Below, in pieces: positions 34,858 to 43,112 of a stretch of DNA of 52,484 nt; the first letter of the stretch is position 1, and each line of letters opens with the position of its first letter. Below the pieces are notes generated by a model, which saw nothing but the letters and a program-made list of their open reading frames with translations, had not been told where the DNA came from and did no database searches. The DNA is taken from contig JAPLQT010000050.1 in assembly GCA_026399515.1 (NCBI GenBank), positions 1-52,484 on the forward strand. The letters run 5' to 3'. The position numbers were made by a program, and so were the translations under genes. The stretch comes from Pseudomonadota bacterium. GTDB lineage: Bacteria > Pseudomonadota > Gammaproteobacteria > Burkholderiales > Rhodocyclaceae.

Positions 34858-35715
34858 TCACTTGCCCTTGCGGCCTTTCATTTCCCCTTCAAGCTCGGAG
34901 AAGGTCGGGCGCTCGGTCGAGTACAGGACCTTGCGGCCGAACTCAACGGCCACCTGCGGCGCATAGCCGTTCATGCTGGCCAGCAACACCATCTTGATGC
35001 ACTGATAAATCTTCCCGCTCTCCTCGGCTTTTTGCTCGAGCTGGCTGGCGATCGGCGCAACGAAACCATAGGAAACCAGGATACCCAGGAAAGTACCCAC
35101 CAGCGCGCCGCCGATCATCTTGCCGAGAATTGCGGGCGGTTCGCCGACCGATCCCATCACATTCACCACTCCCATCACCGCCACCACAATGCCGAAGGCC
35201 GGCAACCCATCAGCCGTCTTGGACATGATGTGCGCGGGAACATGGGCCTCGTGGTGATGCGTTTCGATTTCGATGTCCATCAGGTTCTCGATCTCGAACG
35301 CATTCAAATTTCCGCCCACCATCATACGCAGGTAGTCGGTGAGGAATTCCATTACATGGTGATCGGCGGCAATGACCGGATATTTCTTGAACAGGACGCT
35401 TTCCTCGGGATGCTCGACGTCGTTTTCGATCGACATCAAGCCTTCCTTGCGTATCTTGCCCAGAACTTCAAAAAGCATGGAGAGCAACTCCATGTAGAGT
35501 GCCTTGGTAAAGCGCGAACCTTTCAGAACCGATGGAAGCGCCTTCAGTGTGGACTTGATCTCCTTGGTGCCATTCCCGGCGACAAAACCGCCCGCCATCA
35601 AGCCGAGAATCGCGAGATATTCCAAAGGCATCCAGAGCGCCGCCAGGCTGCCGTGAACCGAGTAGGTCCCAACCGAGGCCGCGAGTATGACCAGGTATCC
35701 GATAAACAAAAACAT
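34858..35715 (-). CDS. motA: Flagellar motor stator protein MotA
   Basis: 285 residues from ATG 35715 (MFLFIGYLVILAASVGTYSV), preceded by a strong GGAGGG ribosome site. An earlier ATG at 35763 is less likely. There are four membrane segments. The cytoplasmic loop has the GLMSIENDVEHPEES region. The C-terminal helices have LPAFGIVVAVMGVVNVMGSV and ALVGTFLGILVSYGFVAPIA. It lies downstream of flhDC in the same direction, as in enteric bacteria. Confidence 0.96.
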   Translation of the reverse strand: MFLFIGYLVILAASVGTYSVHGSLAALWMPLEYLAILGLMAGGFVAGNGTKEIKSTLKALPSVLKGSRFTKALYMELLSMLFEVLGKIRKEGLMSIENDVEHPEESVLFKKYPVIAADHHVMEFLTDYLRMMVGGNLNAFEIENLMDIEIETHHHEAHVPAHIMSKTADGLPAFGIVVAVMGVVNVMGSVGEPPAILGKMIGGALVGTFLGILVSYGFVAPIASQLEQKAEESGKIYQCIKMVLLASMNGYAPQVAVEFGRKVLYSTERPTFSELEGEMKGRKGK

Positions 35716-35869
35716 TAACGCCCTCCGATGTTCGGGTCTGTGGTCCAGCCCAGCGTTTGCCACTCACTTCAATGGCGTAATAATAGCCGCAAAAATCGAC
35801 CTTGACACAAATCCGTATCTTTATGGAGAGAATTTGGCCCTTGTGTCGGGATAGTAGGAGGCGCAACGG

Positions 35870-35903
35870 AAAATCTCCGCGCACCCCGGGAAGGGCTGCG
35901 CGG
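35870..35903 (-). terminator. Possible terminator between flhC and motA
   Basis: On the minus strand CCGCGCAGCCC and GGGGTGCGCGG pair around a short TTCCC loop, with one mismatch. The stem is followed by AGATTTTCC, a run of only four T. The stem is strong and the T-run weak, so it may only partly separate flhDC from motAB. The rest of the 35716-35931 gap holds the motA leader and no other clear signal. Confidence 0.4.
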
Positions 35904-35931
35904 GACAAAACTCAGGCGCAATAGTCAGCGC

Positions 35932-36489
35932 CTAATTGGGAGTGAGAGCGGCGTGGCTGGACTTGAGCGCGGCCGCGCGACGTGTCTTGCCAGCCCGTGC
36001 CGGCACATTGCACAGACCGCAAACATATCCCTTGGTCGGATCGAATGCGTGGGAGACGAACTGGCCGCCGCAGCACTTGCATGTCGCCAAAGCCAGCATG
36101 TTGGCGTCGAAGAAACGCACCATGGTCCAGGCCCGCGTCAATGAGAGTGCTGGTTCCATATCGTTGCGGCGCACTTGTTCGAGATACAGGCGGAAAGCCT
36201 TGATGATGAGATCGAGGCCGCGCAACTGGGTATGTTCCAGCATGAAGCGGTAATAGGCCATGAACAGCGAAGCATGGATGTTGGGCTGCCAGGTCATGAA
36301 CCAGTCGGTGGAGAACGGCAGCATGCCTTTCGGCGGGGATTCGCCGCGAACTTCCTTATACAGCTTGAGCAAACGCTCGCGACTGAGCTTGGTCTCCGCT
36401 TCGAGCAGTTGCAAACGCGCGCCGAGCTCGATCAGCTCGACGGCCAGGCGAATATCTCTCGCCTCCGAGATAACGGATTTATTGCGCAT
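35932..36489 (-). CDS. flhC: Flagellar master transcription activator FlhC
   Basis: 185 residues. FlhC joins FlhD to form the FlhD4C2 activator of flagellar genes. The zinc-binding cysteines CKCCGG and CGLC sit at 137, 140, 157 and 160, the same numbers as in E. coli FlhC. Other conserved parts are LPFSTDWFMTWQPNIHASLF, then YYRFMLEHTQLRGLDLIIKA. It follows flhD by 24 bases. Confidence 0.96.
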   Translation of the reverse strand: MRNKSVISEARDIRLAVELIELGARLQLLEAETKLSRERLLKLYKEVRGESPPKGMLPFSTDWFMTWQPNIHASLFMAYYRFMLEHTQLRGLDLIIKAFRLYLEQVRRNDMEPALSLTRAWTMVRFFDANMLALATCKCCGGQFVSHAFDPTKGYVCGLCNVPARAGKTRRAAALKSSHAALTPN

Positions 36490-36513
36490 AGAAGCCTCCG
36501 GAGTTTCAACGGT

Positions 36514-36834
36514 TCAGGACACGGTCTCAACCGACTTACCGGCGGCGAGTATCGCCGCATGAACGTGCCCGATACTGCGATCGCGCTCGTGGTTGGCAAG
36601 AAGGTTGATCAACAGTGCGTCGTCGAAACGGAAGCTGCACAGCAACATGTCGGAGCCGGCCATCTTCAGCACTTGCCCCGGGGTAAGACGATCCAGGATA
36701 TCGGCAATCTCTTCGCTGATGCCGAGGCGGAAAATCGCTGCCTCGCGGTCGACGCGTACCATATTCTGCGCCAGCATCAGGTAGGCAAGATTGACTTCCT
36801 TTATGTCATTGTAGGTGTCAGTCATTTTCATCAT
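36514..36834 (-). CDS. flhD: Flagellar master transcription regulator FlhD
   Basis: 106 residues. It has the FlhD fold signature EVNLAYLMLAQNMVRVDREA, then AIFRLGISEEIADILDRLTP and LLCSFRFDDALLINLLANHE. Two start codons in a row (36834 and 36831) follow AAGGAG; the second has the better spacing. It is promoter-proximal to flhC and about 275 bases from the divergent Nudix gene. A sigma54 promoter before flgB means control downstream of FlhDC is not purely of the enteric type. Confidence 0.94.
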   Translation of the reverse strand: MMKMTDTYNDIKEVNLAYLMLAQNMVRVDREAAIFRLGISEEIADILDRLTPGQVLKMAGSDMLLCSFRFDDALLINLLANHERDRSIGHVHAAILAAGKSVETVS

Positions 36835-36950
36835 GCACTCCTTGGTTGCCTCAAATCGACGGACTTGAAGACGATCGCATTCTGCCGCGTGTTGTCAAGC
36901 GAGACTAGCGGGGAAGTTCTGTATTTGACGTAAGAAGGGCTTCCGGAAGG

Positions 36951-36973
36951 TTTGTAAGGTTTTTTCTTACAAA
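36951..36973. promoter_or_regulatory. Perfect inverted repeat upstream of flhD
   Basis: TTTGTAAG and CTTACAAA form perfect 8-base arms around a 7-base spacer (GTTTTTT), 117 bases before the flhD start. A 10-base palindrome CTTCCGGAAG lies next to it at 36940-36949. The gap 36835-37109 is AT-richer than its surroundings. It also has a TATAAT hexamer on the minus strand at 36995-37000 without a clear -35 partner. The repeat is a likely operator for control of flhDC; the protein is unknown. Confidence 0.5.
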
Positions 36974-36987
36974 TGACGAATATCCTA

Positions 36988-37016
36988 TTGATTTATTATA
37001 CTGTTTTACATATCTT
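36988..37016 (+). promoter_or_regulatory. Possible sigma70 promoter for the Nudix gene
   Basis: TTGATT (36988-36993), a 17-base spacer and TATCTT (37011-37016) resemble a sigma70 promoter and would give a leader of about 85 bases. The hexamers are only moderate matches. Confidence 0.3.
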
Positions 37017-37109
37017 GGTCGTTATGCGGTAGGTCCCGGATGACCTGATAGCCGCACCCGCGCTGGCTTTGGGTCATAATGGCCGCATAAAACCCTGATA
37101 AGCGACGTC

Positions 37110-37679
37110 ATGAACCCCGCTCTCAACTATTGCAGCACTTGCGGCGCTCCGGTCAGCCAGCGAGTACCGCCGGGCGACACCCTGACCCGGGCAATCTGCG
37201 ATACCTGCGGCACCATCCATTACCAAAACCCCAAGCTGGTGGTCGGCAGCCTGCCGGAATGGGAAGACAAGGTGCTACTCTGCCGGCGCGCCATCGAACC
37301 GCGCTGCGGATTCTGGACCTTGCCCGCCGGCTTCATGGAAAACCACGAGACCCTGCCCGAGGCGGCCATGCGGGAGACGGTCGAGGAAGCCTGCGCGCAA
37401 GTCGAGATCGGCGAAATGTATACCCTGATCAGCGTGCCGCACATCAGCCAGGTGCATGCCATCTTCCGCGCGCGTTTGCTGAGTCTGGAATTCTCGCCGG
37501 GCATCGAGACGCTGGAAGTGGCGCTGCTGGCCGAGCATCAGATACCTTGGGGCGAAATCGCTTTCCGTACCATCGCCATGACGCTGCGCCACTTCTTCGC
37601 GGACCGCAAGACCGGGAGATTCGGCTTCCACACCGCGGATCTTCGCCCCGAAGACAGGAATCGCCCCTCTCACCCGTGA
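37110..37679 (+). CDS. Nudix hydrolase with N-terminal zinc ribbon
   Basis: 189 residues. Four cysteines (8, 11, 30, 33) form a zinc ribbon. The Nudix box GFMENHETLPEAAMRETVEE, followed by AC, runs from Gly74 and keeps the essential RE..EE residues (88, 89, 92, 93). The final Gly-x of the box is replaced by Cys95. Such proteins hydrolyse nucleoside diphosphates linked to another group; the substrate is not evident. It is not NudC: it is shorter and lacks the SQPWPFPxS motif. It diverges from flhD and ends 27 bases before the converging TonB-like gene. Confidence 0.88.
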   Translation: MNPALNYCSTCGAPVSQRVPPGDTLTRAICDTCGTIHYQNPKLVVGSLPEWEDKVLLCRRAIEPRCGFWTLPAGFMENHETLPEAAMRETVEEACAQVEIGEMYTLISVPHISQVHAIFRARLLSLEFSPGIETLEVALLAEHQIPWGEIAFRTIAMTLRHFFADRKTGRFGFHTADLRPEDRNRPSHP

Positions 37680-37706
37680 CGATGGGAGTGATAGTCTATT
37701 CGGCGA

Positions 37707-38417
37707 TCATTCCGAATCGACGCTGAAACTTACCGGCAAGGGCACGCTGAATGTCCGGCCGCGCAGGCTGGATGGCACGACGGCATGCAGCGCGGCATTG
37801 TTGATCATGTCGAGGGCCGCCGCATCGAGCAATTCATGGCCGCTGGATCTCAGCAATTGCGCAAACTGGGGCACGCCGCTGGCCGCCACGGCGACGCGCA
37901 CTTCGGCAGTGCCGCTCCAACCCTGCTCCAGCGCCTGCCGCGGATAGCGCTTGAAACGCCGCGACTCCACCGCAAGACTGAGGCGATATTGGCGCAAACC
38001 ATTGGCGTCGAGCCCATCTTCACCGGACGGGGAAGTCACGTCGGGTGAACTGGCGGATGAAATCGTTTCCGTACCGGCCGCCCTGCGCTTGGAAACATCA
38101 CCCATGCCGGCCGACAACTCAGGCGAGGAATAGCTGGGGGAGGATGGGGCCGTCGGCGCCTTCCTCCCCGGAGTGGACTCATTCACCGTAGCCAATGGCG
38201 TCGGTAAACTCGGAATTGCCGCAAGCGGCACTATCGTCCCGCGCAGGGTCGCCTCCAGCGAATTACCGGCCGGCGCCACCCGGTGCCGTGACCACAAGTT
38301 CGAGTCCGCAGACAGGGTTTGCAACAACAGAGTTACGTGCAGCACCAGCGAAATCGCCAGCGCCCTTCCTATATCCGATCTTCCAAAGATAGACAGCCTG
38401 CTTTTAAAATTTCCCAT
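37707..38417 (-). CDS. TonB-family energy transducer-like protein
   Basis: 236 residues. One N-terminal membrane helix (IGRALAISLVLHVTLLLQTL, ~16-35) is followed by a Pro/Ser/Thr-rich periplasmic linker (~60-130). The C-terminal TonB-like domain begins near YPRQALEQGWSGTAEVRVAV and ends VPLPVSFSVDSE. TonB proteins pass proton-motive energy from ExbBD to outer-membrane receptors. The linker is poor in the Glu-Pro/Lys-Pro repeats of classical TonB and there is no exbBD beside it. The partner receptor is unknown. Confidence 0.82.
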   Translation of the reverse strand: MGNFKSRLSIFGRSDIGRALAISLVLHVTLLLQTLSADSNLWSRHRVAPAGNSLEATLRGTIVPLAAIPSLPTPLATVNESTPGRKAPTAPSSPSYSSPELSAGMGDVSKRRAAGTETISSASSPDVTSPSGEDGLDANGLRQYRLSLAVESRRFKRYPRQALEQGWSGTAEVRVAVAASGVPQFAQLLRSSGHELLDAAALDMINNAALHAVVPSSLRGRTFSVPLPVSFSVDSE

Positions 38418-38493
38418 GCTCTGCTAGTCTTTGTCGGCATTTTGCCTACAGGACAATTCTAACCCGTCGACCGAAAGCTAGAGTATTGCTGAA

Positions 38494-39090
38494 ATGCTTG
38501 CTACGATGACTGCCCCACCGCTGATCCTGACTCTCGACATGCATGGCGTACCCCATCGCTGGGTCAGCTGGCAGCATGCCTGTTTCTATTACGCCAAGGA
38601 CCTGGTGGCGTGGGCGATCGGCGAAGCCAATTTCACTTTTCACGGCGGCATGAACCGCATCACCGGCGAACGTTCAACGATTACCACCAACAGCATCATC
38701 GCCATCAAGGGCAAGGCTCTGGCGTCGAAGAGTCTGTTCCAGGTACCGCCGCTCGACAATCGCGAACTGTTTCATCGCGACCGCCACATTTGCGCCTATT
38801 GCGGCGGCGAATTCCCCACCCTGCGCCTGACCCGCGATCATGTGGTGCCGGTGTCGCAGGGTGGCCGCGATATCTGGATGAATGTCGTCACGGCCTGCCG
38901 CGCCTGCAACCAGCACAAGAGCGGCGGCACTCCCGAGCAGGCCAACATGCAATTGCTGTATGCGCCCTATGTGCCGAACAAGGCCGAATACCTGATCCTC
39001 TCCAACCGCCAGATACTCCTCGACCAGATGGATTTTCTTGCCCGCCATGTGCCCGTGCACAGCCGGGCGAAACGCCACCACAACCCATAA
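38494..39090 (+). CDS. HNH endonuclease family protein
   Basis: 198 residues. The HNH core has CxxC at 100/103 (CAYCGGEFP), the DH pair Asp115-His116 in TRDHVVPVSQGG, Asn130 and a second CxxC at 135/138 (CRACNQHKSGG). The N-terminal ~95 residues (LDMHGVPHRWVSWQHACFYY, then AIGEANFTFHGG) are shared by a family of bacterial HNH proteins of unknown role. It starts 76 bases from the divergent TonB-like gene. It may be a housekeeping nuclease rather than mobile DNA, as no mobile genes surround it. Confidence 0.88.
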   Translation: MLATMTAPPLILTLDMHGVPHRWVSWQHACFYYAKDLVAWAIGEANFTFHGGMNRITGERSTITTNSIIAIKGKALASKSLFQVPPLDNRELFHRDRHICAYCGGEFPTLRLTRDHVVPVSQGGRDIWMNVVTACRACNQHKSGGTPEQANMQLLYAPYVPNKAEYLILSNRQILLDQMDFLARHVPVHSRAKRHHNP

Positions 39091-39114
39091 GCAACGCGCC
39101 TGTAGAATGGGCGG

Positions 39115-41188
39115 ATGTTGATAGACGTAAAATCCGGGGAACTCCTCGGAACGGCGCCCTCCGCGGCGCCCAAACTCCTCTCCGGTTACCGCAAGTTCTG
39201 GGCACAGCGCTTCGGCACCGCGCCCTTCCTGCCGATGTCGCGGCGGCATGGCGCTGGTGGGAAGGTTGCTGGAGGCACAAGGCTTTCGCGTCGGCATCAT
39301 CAGTCAGCCCGACTGGCACTCGGCGGCGGCCTTCAAGGCGCTCGGCAAGCCGAACCTGTTTTTCGGCGTCACCGCCGGCAACATGGATTCGATGGTCAAC
39401 CGCTACACTTCCGACCGAAAGATACGCTCCGACGACGCCTACACGCCCAACGCCGAACCGAACAAGCGGCCCGACCGCGCCGTCATCGTCTATGCCCAGC
39501 GCTGCCGCGAGGCCTATTCCGACAGCAGTATCGTCATCGGCAGCATCGAAGCCAGCCTGCGCCGCATTGCCCACTACGACTACTGGTCGGACAAGGTAAG
39601 GCGCGCTATCCTGCCAGATTCCAAAGCCGACCTGCTGCTCTTCGGCAACGCCGAGCGGGCTCTGGTGGAACTCGCCCATCGCCTGGCCAAGGGAGTGCCC
39701 ATCGCCGAAATCCGCGACTTGCGCGGCACGGCGTTCATGGTGCCGCACGCCTGGCGTCCGGACGGCTGGGAGGAAGTCGATTCGACCGTGGTCGACACGC
39801 CGGGAGCGGTTCATGCGCACCCCGATCCCTATGCGATGAAGACTGAAACGCCGCCGCAGGCGAACCCGGGAACCCATCCGGTGCGCCTCGTCTCGCGCGC
39901 CGAACGCCTCGCGCAGCACCGCAATCTGCGCGCCCACACTGCCGTGCGGCTCCCGTCCTACGAACAGGTCAGGGACGATCCGGTGCTCTACGCCCATGCC
40001 TCGCGTACCCTCCATCTCGAATCGAATCCAGGCAATGCCCGCGCGCTGATCCAGTCTCACGGTGACGGAACGGGCCAGCGCGACGTCTGGCTCAATCCGC
40101 CGCCGCTGCCGCTCACCACGCCGGAGATGGACTATGTGTACGGTCTGCCCTATGCCAGGGCGCCTCATCCGGCCTATGGCAGCGCCAAGATTCCGGCCTG
40201 GGAAATGATCCGCCACTCGGTGAATATCATGCGCGGCTGTTTCGGTGGATGCACCTTCTGTTCCATCACCGAACACGAAGGGCGCATCATCCAGAGCCGC
40301 TCGGAGGAATCCGTCCTGCACGAGATCGAAGCCATTCGCGACAAGACGCCAGGCTTCACCGGCGTGATTTCCGACCTGGGCGGGCCCACCGCCAACATGT
40401 ACCGCATGGCCTGCAAGAGCAAGGCAATCGAATCGTCCTGCCGGCGCCTCTCCTGTGTGTTCCCCGACATTTGCGAAAACCTCAACACCGATCATGCCCC
40501 GCTGATCCAGCTCTATCGCAAGGCGCGCGCCCTGCCGGGCATCAAGAAAGTGCTGGTCAGTTCCGGGCTGCGCTACGATCTGGCGGTGCGTTCGCCGGAG
40601 TATGTCAAGGAACTGGTCACCCACCACGTCGGCGGTTATCTCAAGATCGCGCCGGAACATCTGGAGCCGGGGCCGCTCTCCAAGATGATGAAACCGGGCA
40701 TCGCCTCCTATGACAAATTCAAGGCGATGTTCGAGAAGTTCTCAAAGGAGGCCGGCAAGGAACAGTATCTGATTCCCTATTTCATCGCCGCCCATCCGGG
40801 AACCAGCGACGAAGACATGCTGAACCTGGCGCTATGGCTGAAGCGCAACAAGTTCCGCCTCGACCAGGTCCAGACCTTCCTGCCGACACCGCTGGCGCTG
40901 GCAACGGCGATGTATCACACCGAAAAGAATCCCTTGCGCAAGGTCACGGCCGGTTCGGAATCCGTGGCTGTCATCCGTAGCGGCCGCCAGCGGCGGATAC
41001 ACAAGGCCTTCCTGCGCTACCACGACCCCAACAACTGGCCGCTGCTGCGCGAAGCGCTGCGCCAGATGGGGCGCGCCGACCTGATCGGCAACGGCCAGCG
41101 GCAACTGATCCCGGCGTACCAGCCGGCCGGCACAACGACCACCCGAAAGCCACAGCTTCGGTCACAGCCGCCACCGCGAAAATCATGA
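39115..41188 (+). pseudogene. ygiQ: YgiQ family radical SAM protein, frame broken by an internal deletion
   Basis: The first frame, from ATG 39115, has the YgiQ N-terminus [20 protein letters not shown], then MSR at 39235-39243. Four bases later, in another frame, ATG 39248 opens the rest ([20 protein letters not shown]), 646 codons to 41188. Family members have about 28 residues between these blocks, including a VTGDAYVDHPSFG stretch, which is absent here. About 80 bases are missing. The radical SAM cysteines CFGGCTFC (331, 335, 338 of the long frame) are intact. The 646-residue part could be made from 39248, but would lack a conserved segment. The family's reaction is not established. Confidence 0.85.
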
Positions 41189-41380
41189 AGTGCCGCAACC
41201 ACAGCCGCTCTGATTGCTAGGCTCAGCCAAGTCCATGTTCGCCCATGATTTGATTTCATAATCCGGATTTCGGAATGGCGACTTATTAAGCGTATAATGC
41301 GCTCTGCTCACGCAATCGTCGCCAGCCATTTCCGCCGGTGATAAGATTGCCAGACGTTCCTCGCCACTCACAACATACCC

Positions 41381-41602
41381 ATGCCAGACACTCTTTTCTG
41401 CTATCACTGCCGGCTGCATCATCCGAAGGAAGAAATGCGCCAGATCGAAACCAAAGGCGGCAAGCGCTGGCGCTGCATCAAGAGCATCGAAGCCACCAAG
41501 CAGGGACGCGAGGCGCGCGAGGCTTTCGGCCGGCAGATGTCCGCCATCAACAAGGCCGAAGCCGAAAGCAAGGCACGCCTGGTATTGAATATAGAAAAGT
41601 AA
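41381..41602 (+). CDS. Small zinc-finger-like protein of unknown function
   Basis: 73 residues. A CYHC pair (7, 10) and Cys32 within MRQIETKGGKRWRC could bind a metal. The second half is Lys/Arg/Ala-rich and helical (GREAREAFGRQMSAINKAEA). I do not recognise a named family. Codon use is like its neighbours. The 192-base gap before it (41189-41380) shows no clear gene or terminator. Confidence 0.65.
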   Translation: MPDTLFCYHCRLHHPKEEMRQIETKGGKRWRCIKSIEATKQGREAREAFGRQMSAINKAEAESKARLVLNIEK

Positions 41603-41627
41603 GACCGCTCGCCGCTCGCCAGATTCC

Positions 41628-41888
41628 GTGGCGACGCCTATCTCTGTGCCATTCACGCACGTCGCTCAATTGATTACTCCCCCTGGCATTCCGCGACCCG
41701 CACTGCGAGTCGCCCTCTTGCTCAGCCTGGCAACTTGCATGTCCGGATGTGCGGTGGTGGCGGTCGCCGACGCCGCGGTCACGGTTGGGGCAACTGCCGT
41801 CAAAGCCGGGGCGGCCGTGGTTGGTGCGGCCGTCGATGTGACATCGGCCGGCGTTCGCGCAGTGACCGGCAACGCCAAGAAGGACTAG
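41628..41888 (+). CDS. Small lipoprotein with Ala/Val-rich repeat region
   Basis: 86 residues from GTG 41628; a TTG at 41673 would give a more normal signal length. A hydrophobic segment VALLLSLATCMSGC ends in a lipobox-like MSGC, so it is a probable lipoprotein. The mature part is a low-complexity Ala/Val/Gly stretch (AVVAVADAAVTVGATAVKAG) ending NAKKD. This composition is seen in a family of small proteobacterial lipoproteins of unknown role. It lies 25 bases after the small zinc-finger gene and converges with nnrS. Confidence 0.6.
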   Translation: MATPISVPFTHVAQLITPPGIPRPALRVALLLSLATCMSGCAVVAVADAAVTVGATAVKAGAAVVGAAVDVTSAGVRAVTGNAKKD

Positions 41889-41911
41889 TGCCCGCCCCTG
41901 GTTCTGGGGTG

Positions 41912-43072
41912 CTAGTGTTCCTTGCCATCCACCCGCGGCTGTAGCAGGTAGGGAATATACCGCCACCCCAGGATGGAAAAGTCGGCACACCAGCACGCCG
42001 CCGCAAGCGCGATCCAGATCGCGTAGCCGGCCGGGTAGAGCTGCGGCGCAACGACGCGAAACACGAAAGCCAGCATCGCGATCCGCAGCACCGTTTTGTC
42101 CATGGTGTCGAAATTTACCGGTCTTCCGGTGTGGCCGTTGGAGATGCGGATCAGCATGGCGGGAATGATCAAACCCATCACTCCGAAAGTAAAGACATGC
42201 ACCGACACGCTGCCGATCCAGCCGGGATGATGGACTCGCTCCAAGACCTCGATCAATAGTTGAGACGTCAGGGCCATGTAGCCCAGATACATGATGCCTA
42301 TGTCGAGCCGTCGCAGCGCCATTTGCGGTTTCCAGAATGCCAGGCGGACCAGCAAGAGCAAGGCGAGCAGTGCGAAGAGAACGACCGTCACCTGAGGCGG
42401 CAGCCAGCTCGCAAAAACCAGAATACCACCGAGCAACTTGATAACACCATCGAGCGCGGCGTTGCGCAGAATGGCGACTTGAAACGCATTCTTCATGAAC
42501 TGGGTCAGTGTTCGCTCCAGCATCACCAGGAAAGCCATTCGGAACAATCCCAGCGCCATGCTCCAGCCTTGTTGAAAGAACTCCGTGCTCAGCATCAGGT
42601 TCTTCGCCACCAGGAACAATGGCAGGATCAGGATGAATACCAGATTGTCCCGATAGGAGTCAGCGCGGCGATTCCTCAGCAGGGTCCACAACAACATGGC
42701 GAGTATCGCGGCAAGAAACAGGTTGTTTGAAACCCGGAACAGCAGCGGCGGCCACGCGCCCTCGCACCACATGCCGATACGTTCGAAGAGCCAGGCAGCG
42801 GACAAGAAAATCAATGCATTGCCGTGGTAGCCGCGAACCCCGACCCAGTTCTTGGTCGAAGTCAGCAGGAATCCTCCCAGCACCGCCCAGCCGAAGCCGA
42901 AAAACATTTCGTGGGCGTGCCATTGAATGATCGAAAACGAAATCCGCGGCGCGGATATTTCCCCCGTAAACAGCAGGGCCCAGAGCACCGGGAGGCTCAA
43001 GCCGGACAAACAGGCCAAAGCAAAGAACGGGCGAAAGCCGACCAGCCAGAATGGGTGAGTGGAAAGCCTCAT
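41912..43072 (-). CDS. nnrS: NnrS family protein (nitric oxide-related membrane protein)
   Basis: 386 residues from ATG 43072 (MRLSTHPFWLVGFRPFFALA). About twelve membrane segments are predicted. The NnrS signature IIQWHAHEMFFGFGWAVLGG, then FLLTSTKNWVGVRG, is at ~50-85; VHVFTFGVMGLIIPAMLIRI is near 300. NnrS proteins contain heme and copper, are induced during nitrate/nitrite respiration and protect cells from nitric oxide stress. A reading back to 43327 adds an Arg/Trp/Cys-rich leader that is not real. Its place next to heme A synthases and an oxidase-like operon supports a nitric-oxide theme for this locus. Confidence 0.9.
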   Translation of the reverse strand: MRLSTHPFWLVGFRPFFALACLSGLSLPVLWALLFTGEISAPRISFSIIQWHAHEMFFGFGWAVLGGFLLTSTKNWVGVRGYHGNALIFLSAAWLFERIGMWCEGAWPPLLFRVSNNLFLAAILAMLLWTLLRNRRADSYRDNLVFILILPLFLVAKNLMLSTEFFQQGWSMALGLFRMAFLVMLERTLTQFMKNAFQVAILRNAALDGVIKLLGGILVFASWLPPQVTVVLFALLALLLLVRLAFWKPQMALRRLDIGIMYLGYMALTSQLLIEVLERVHHPGWIGSVSVHVFTFGVMGLIIPAMLIRISNGHTGRPVNFDTMDKTVLRIAMLAFVFRVVAPQLYPAGYAIWIALAAACWCADFSILGWRYIPYLLQPRVDGKEH

Positions 43073-43112
43073 CTTGTATTTACTTGTCGGAAGACTGTGC
43101 GCATGGCTGCCC

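Noticed and set aside
35765-35815. A possible sigma28 promoter or FlhDC box before motA (TCAAGGTC...GCTATTAT on the minus strand; AATGGCGTAATAATAGCCG on the plus strand).
   Set aside because: The spacer is one base short of the sigma28 rule and only part of a FlhDC-like half-site can be made out.
36951-36973. TTTGTAAG-N7-CTTACAAA as a terminator.
   Set aside because: It lies between divergent genes where no transcript should end, has an AT-rich stem and only an internal T-run, so an operator is more likely.
37022-37090. TTATGCGG (37022-37029) and CCGCATAA (37083-37090) as an inverted repeat.
   Set aside because: The arms are 53 bases apart, too far for a simple operator, and may be chance.
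37110-37679. NudC (NAD-capped RNA pyrophosphatase).
   Set aside because: It has the zinc ribbon and Nudix box, but the protein is too short and lacks the SQPWPFPxS motif.
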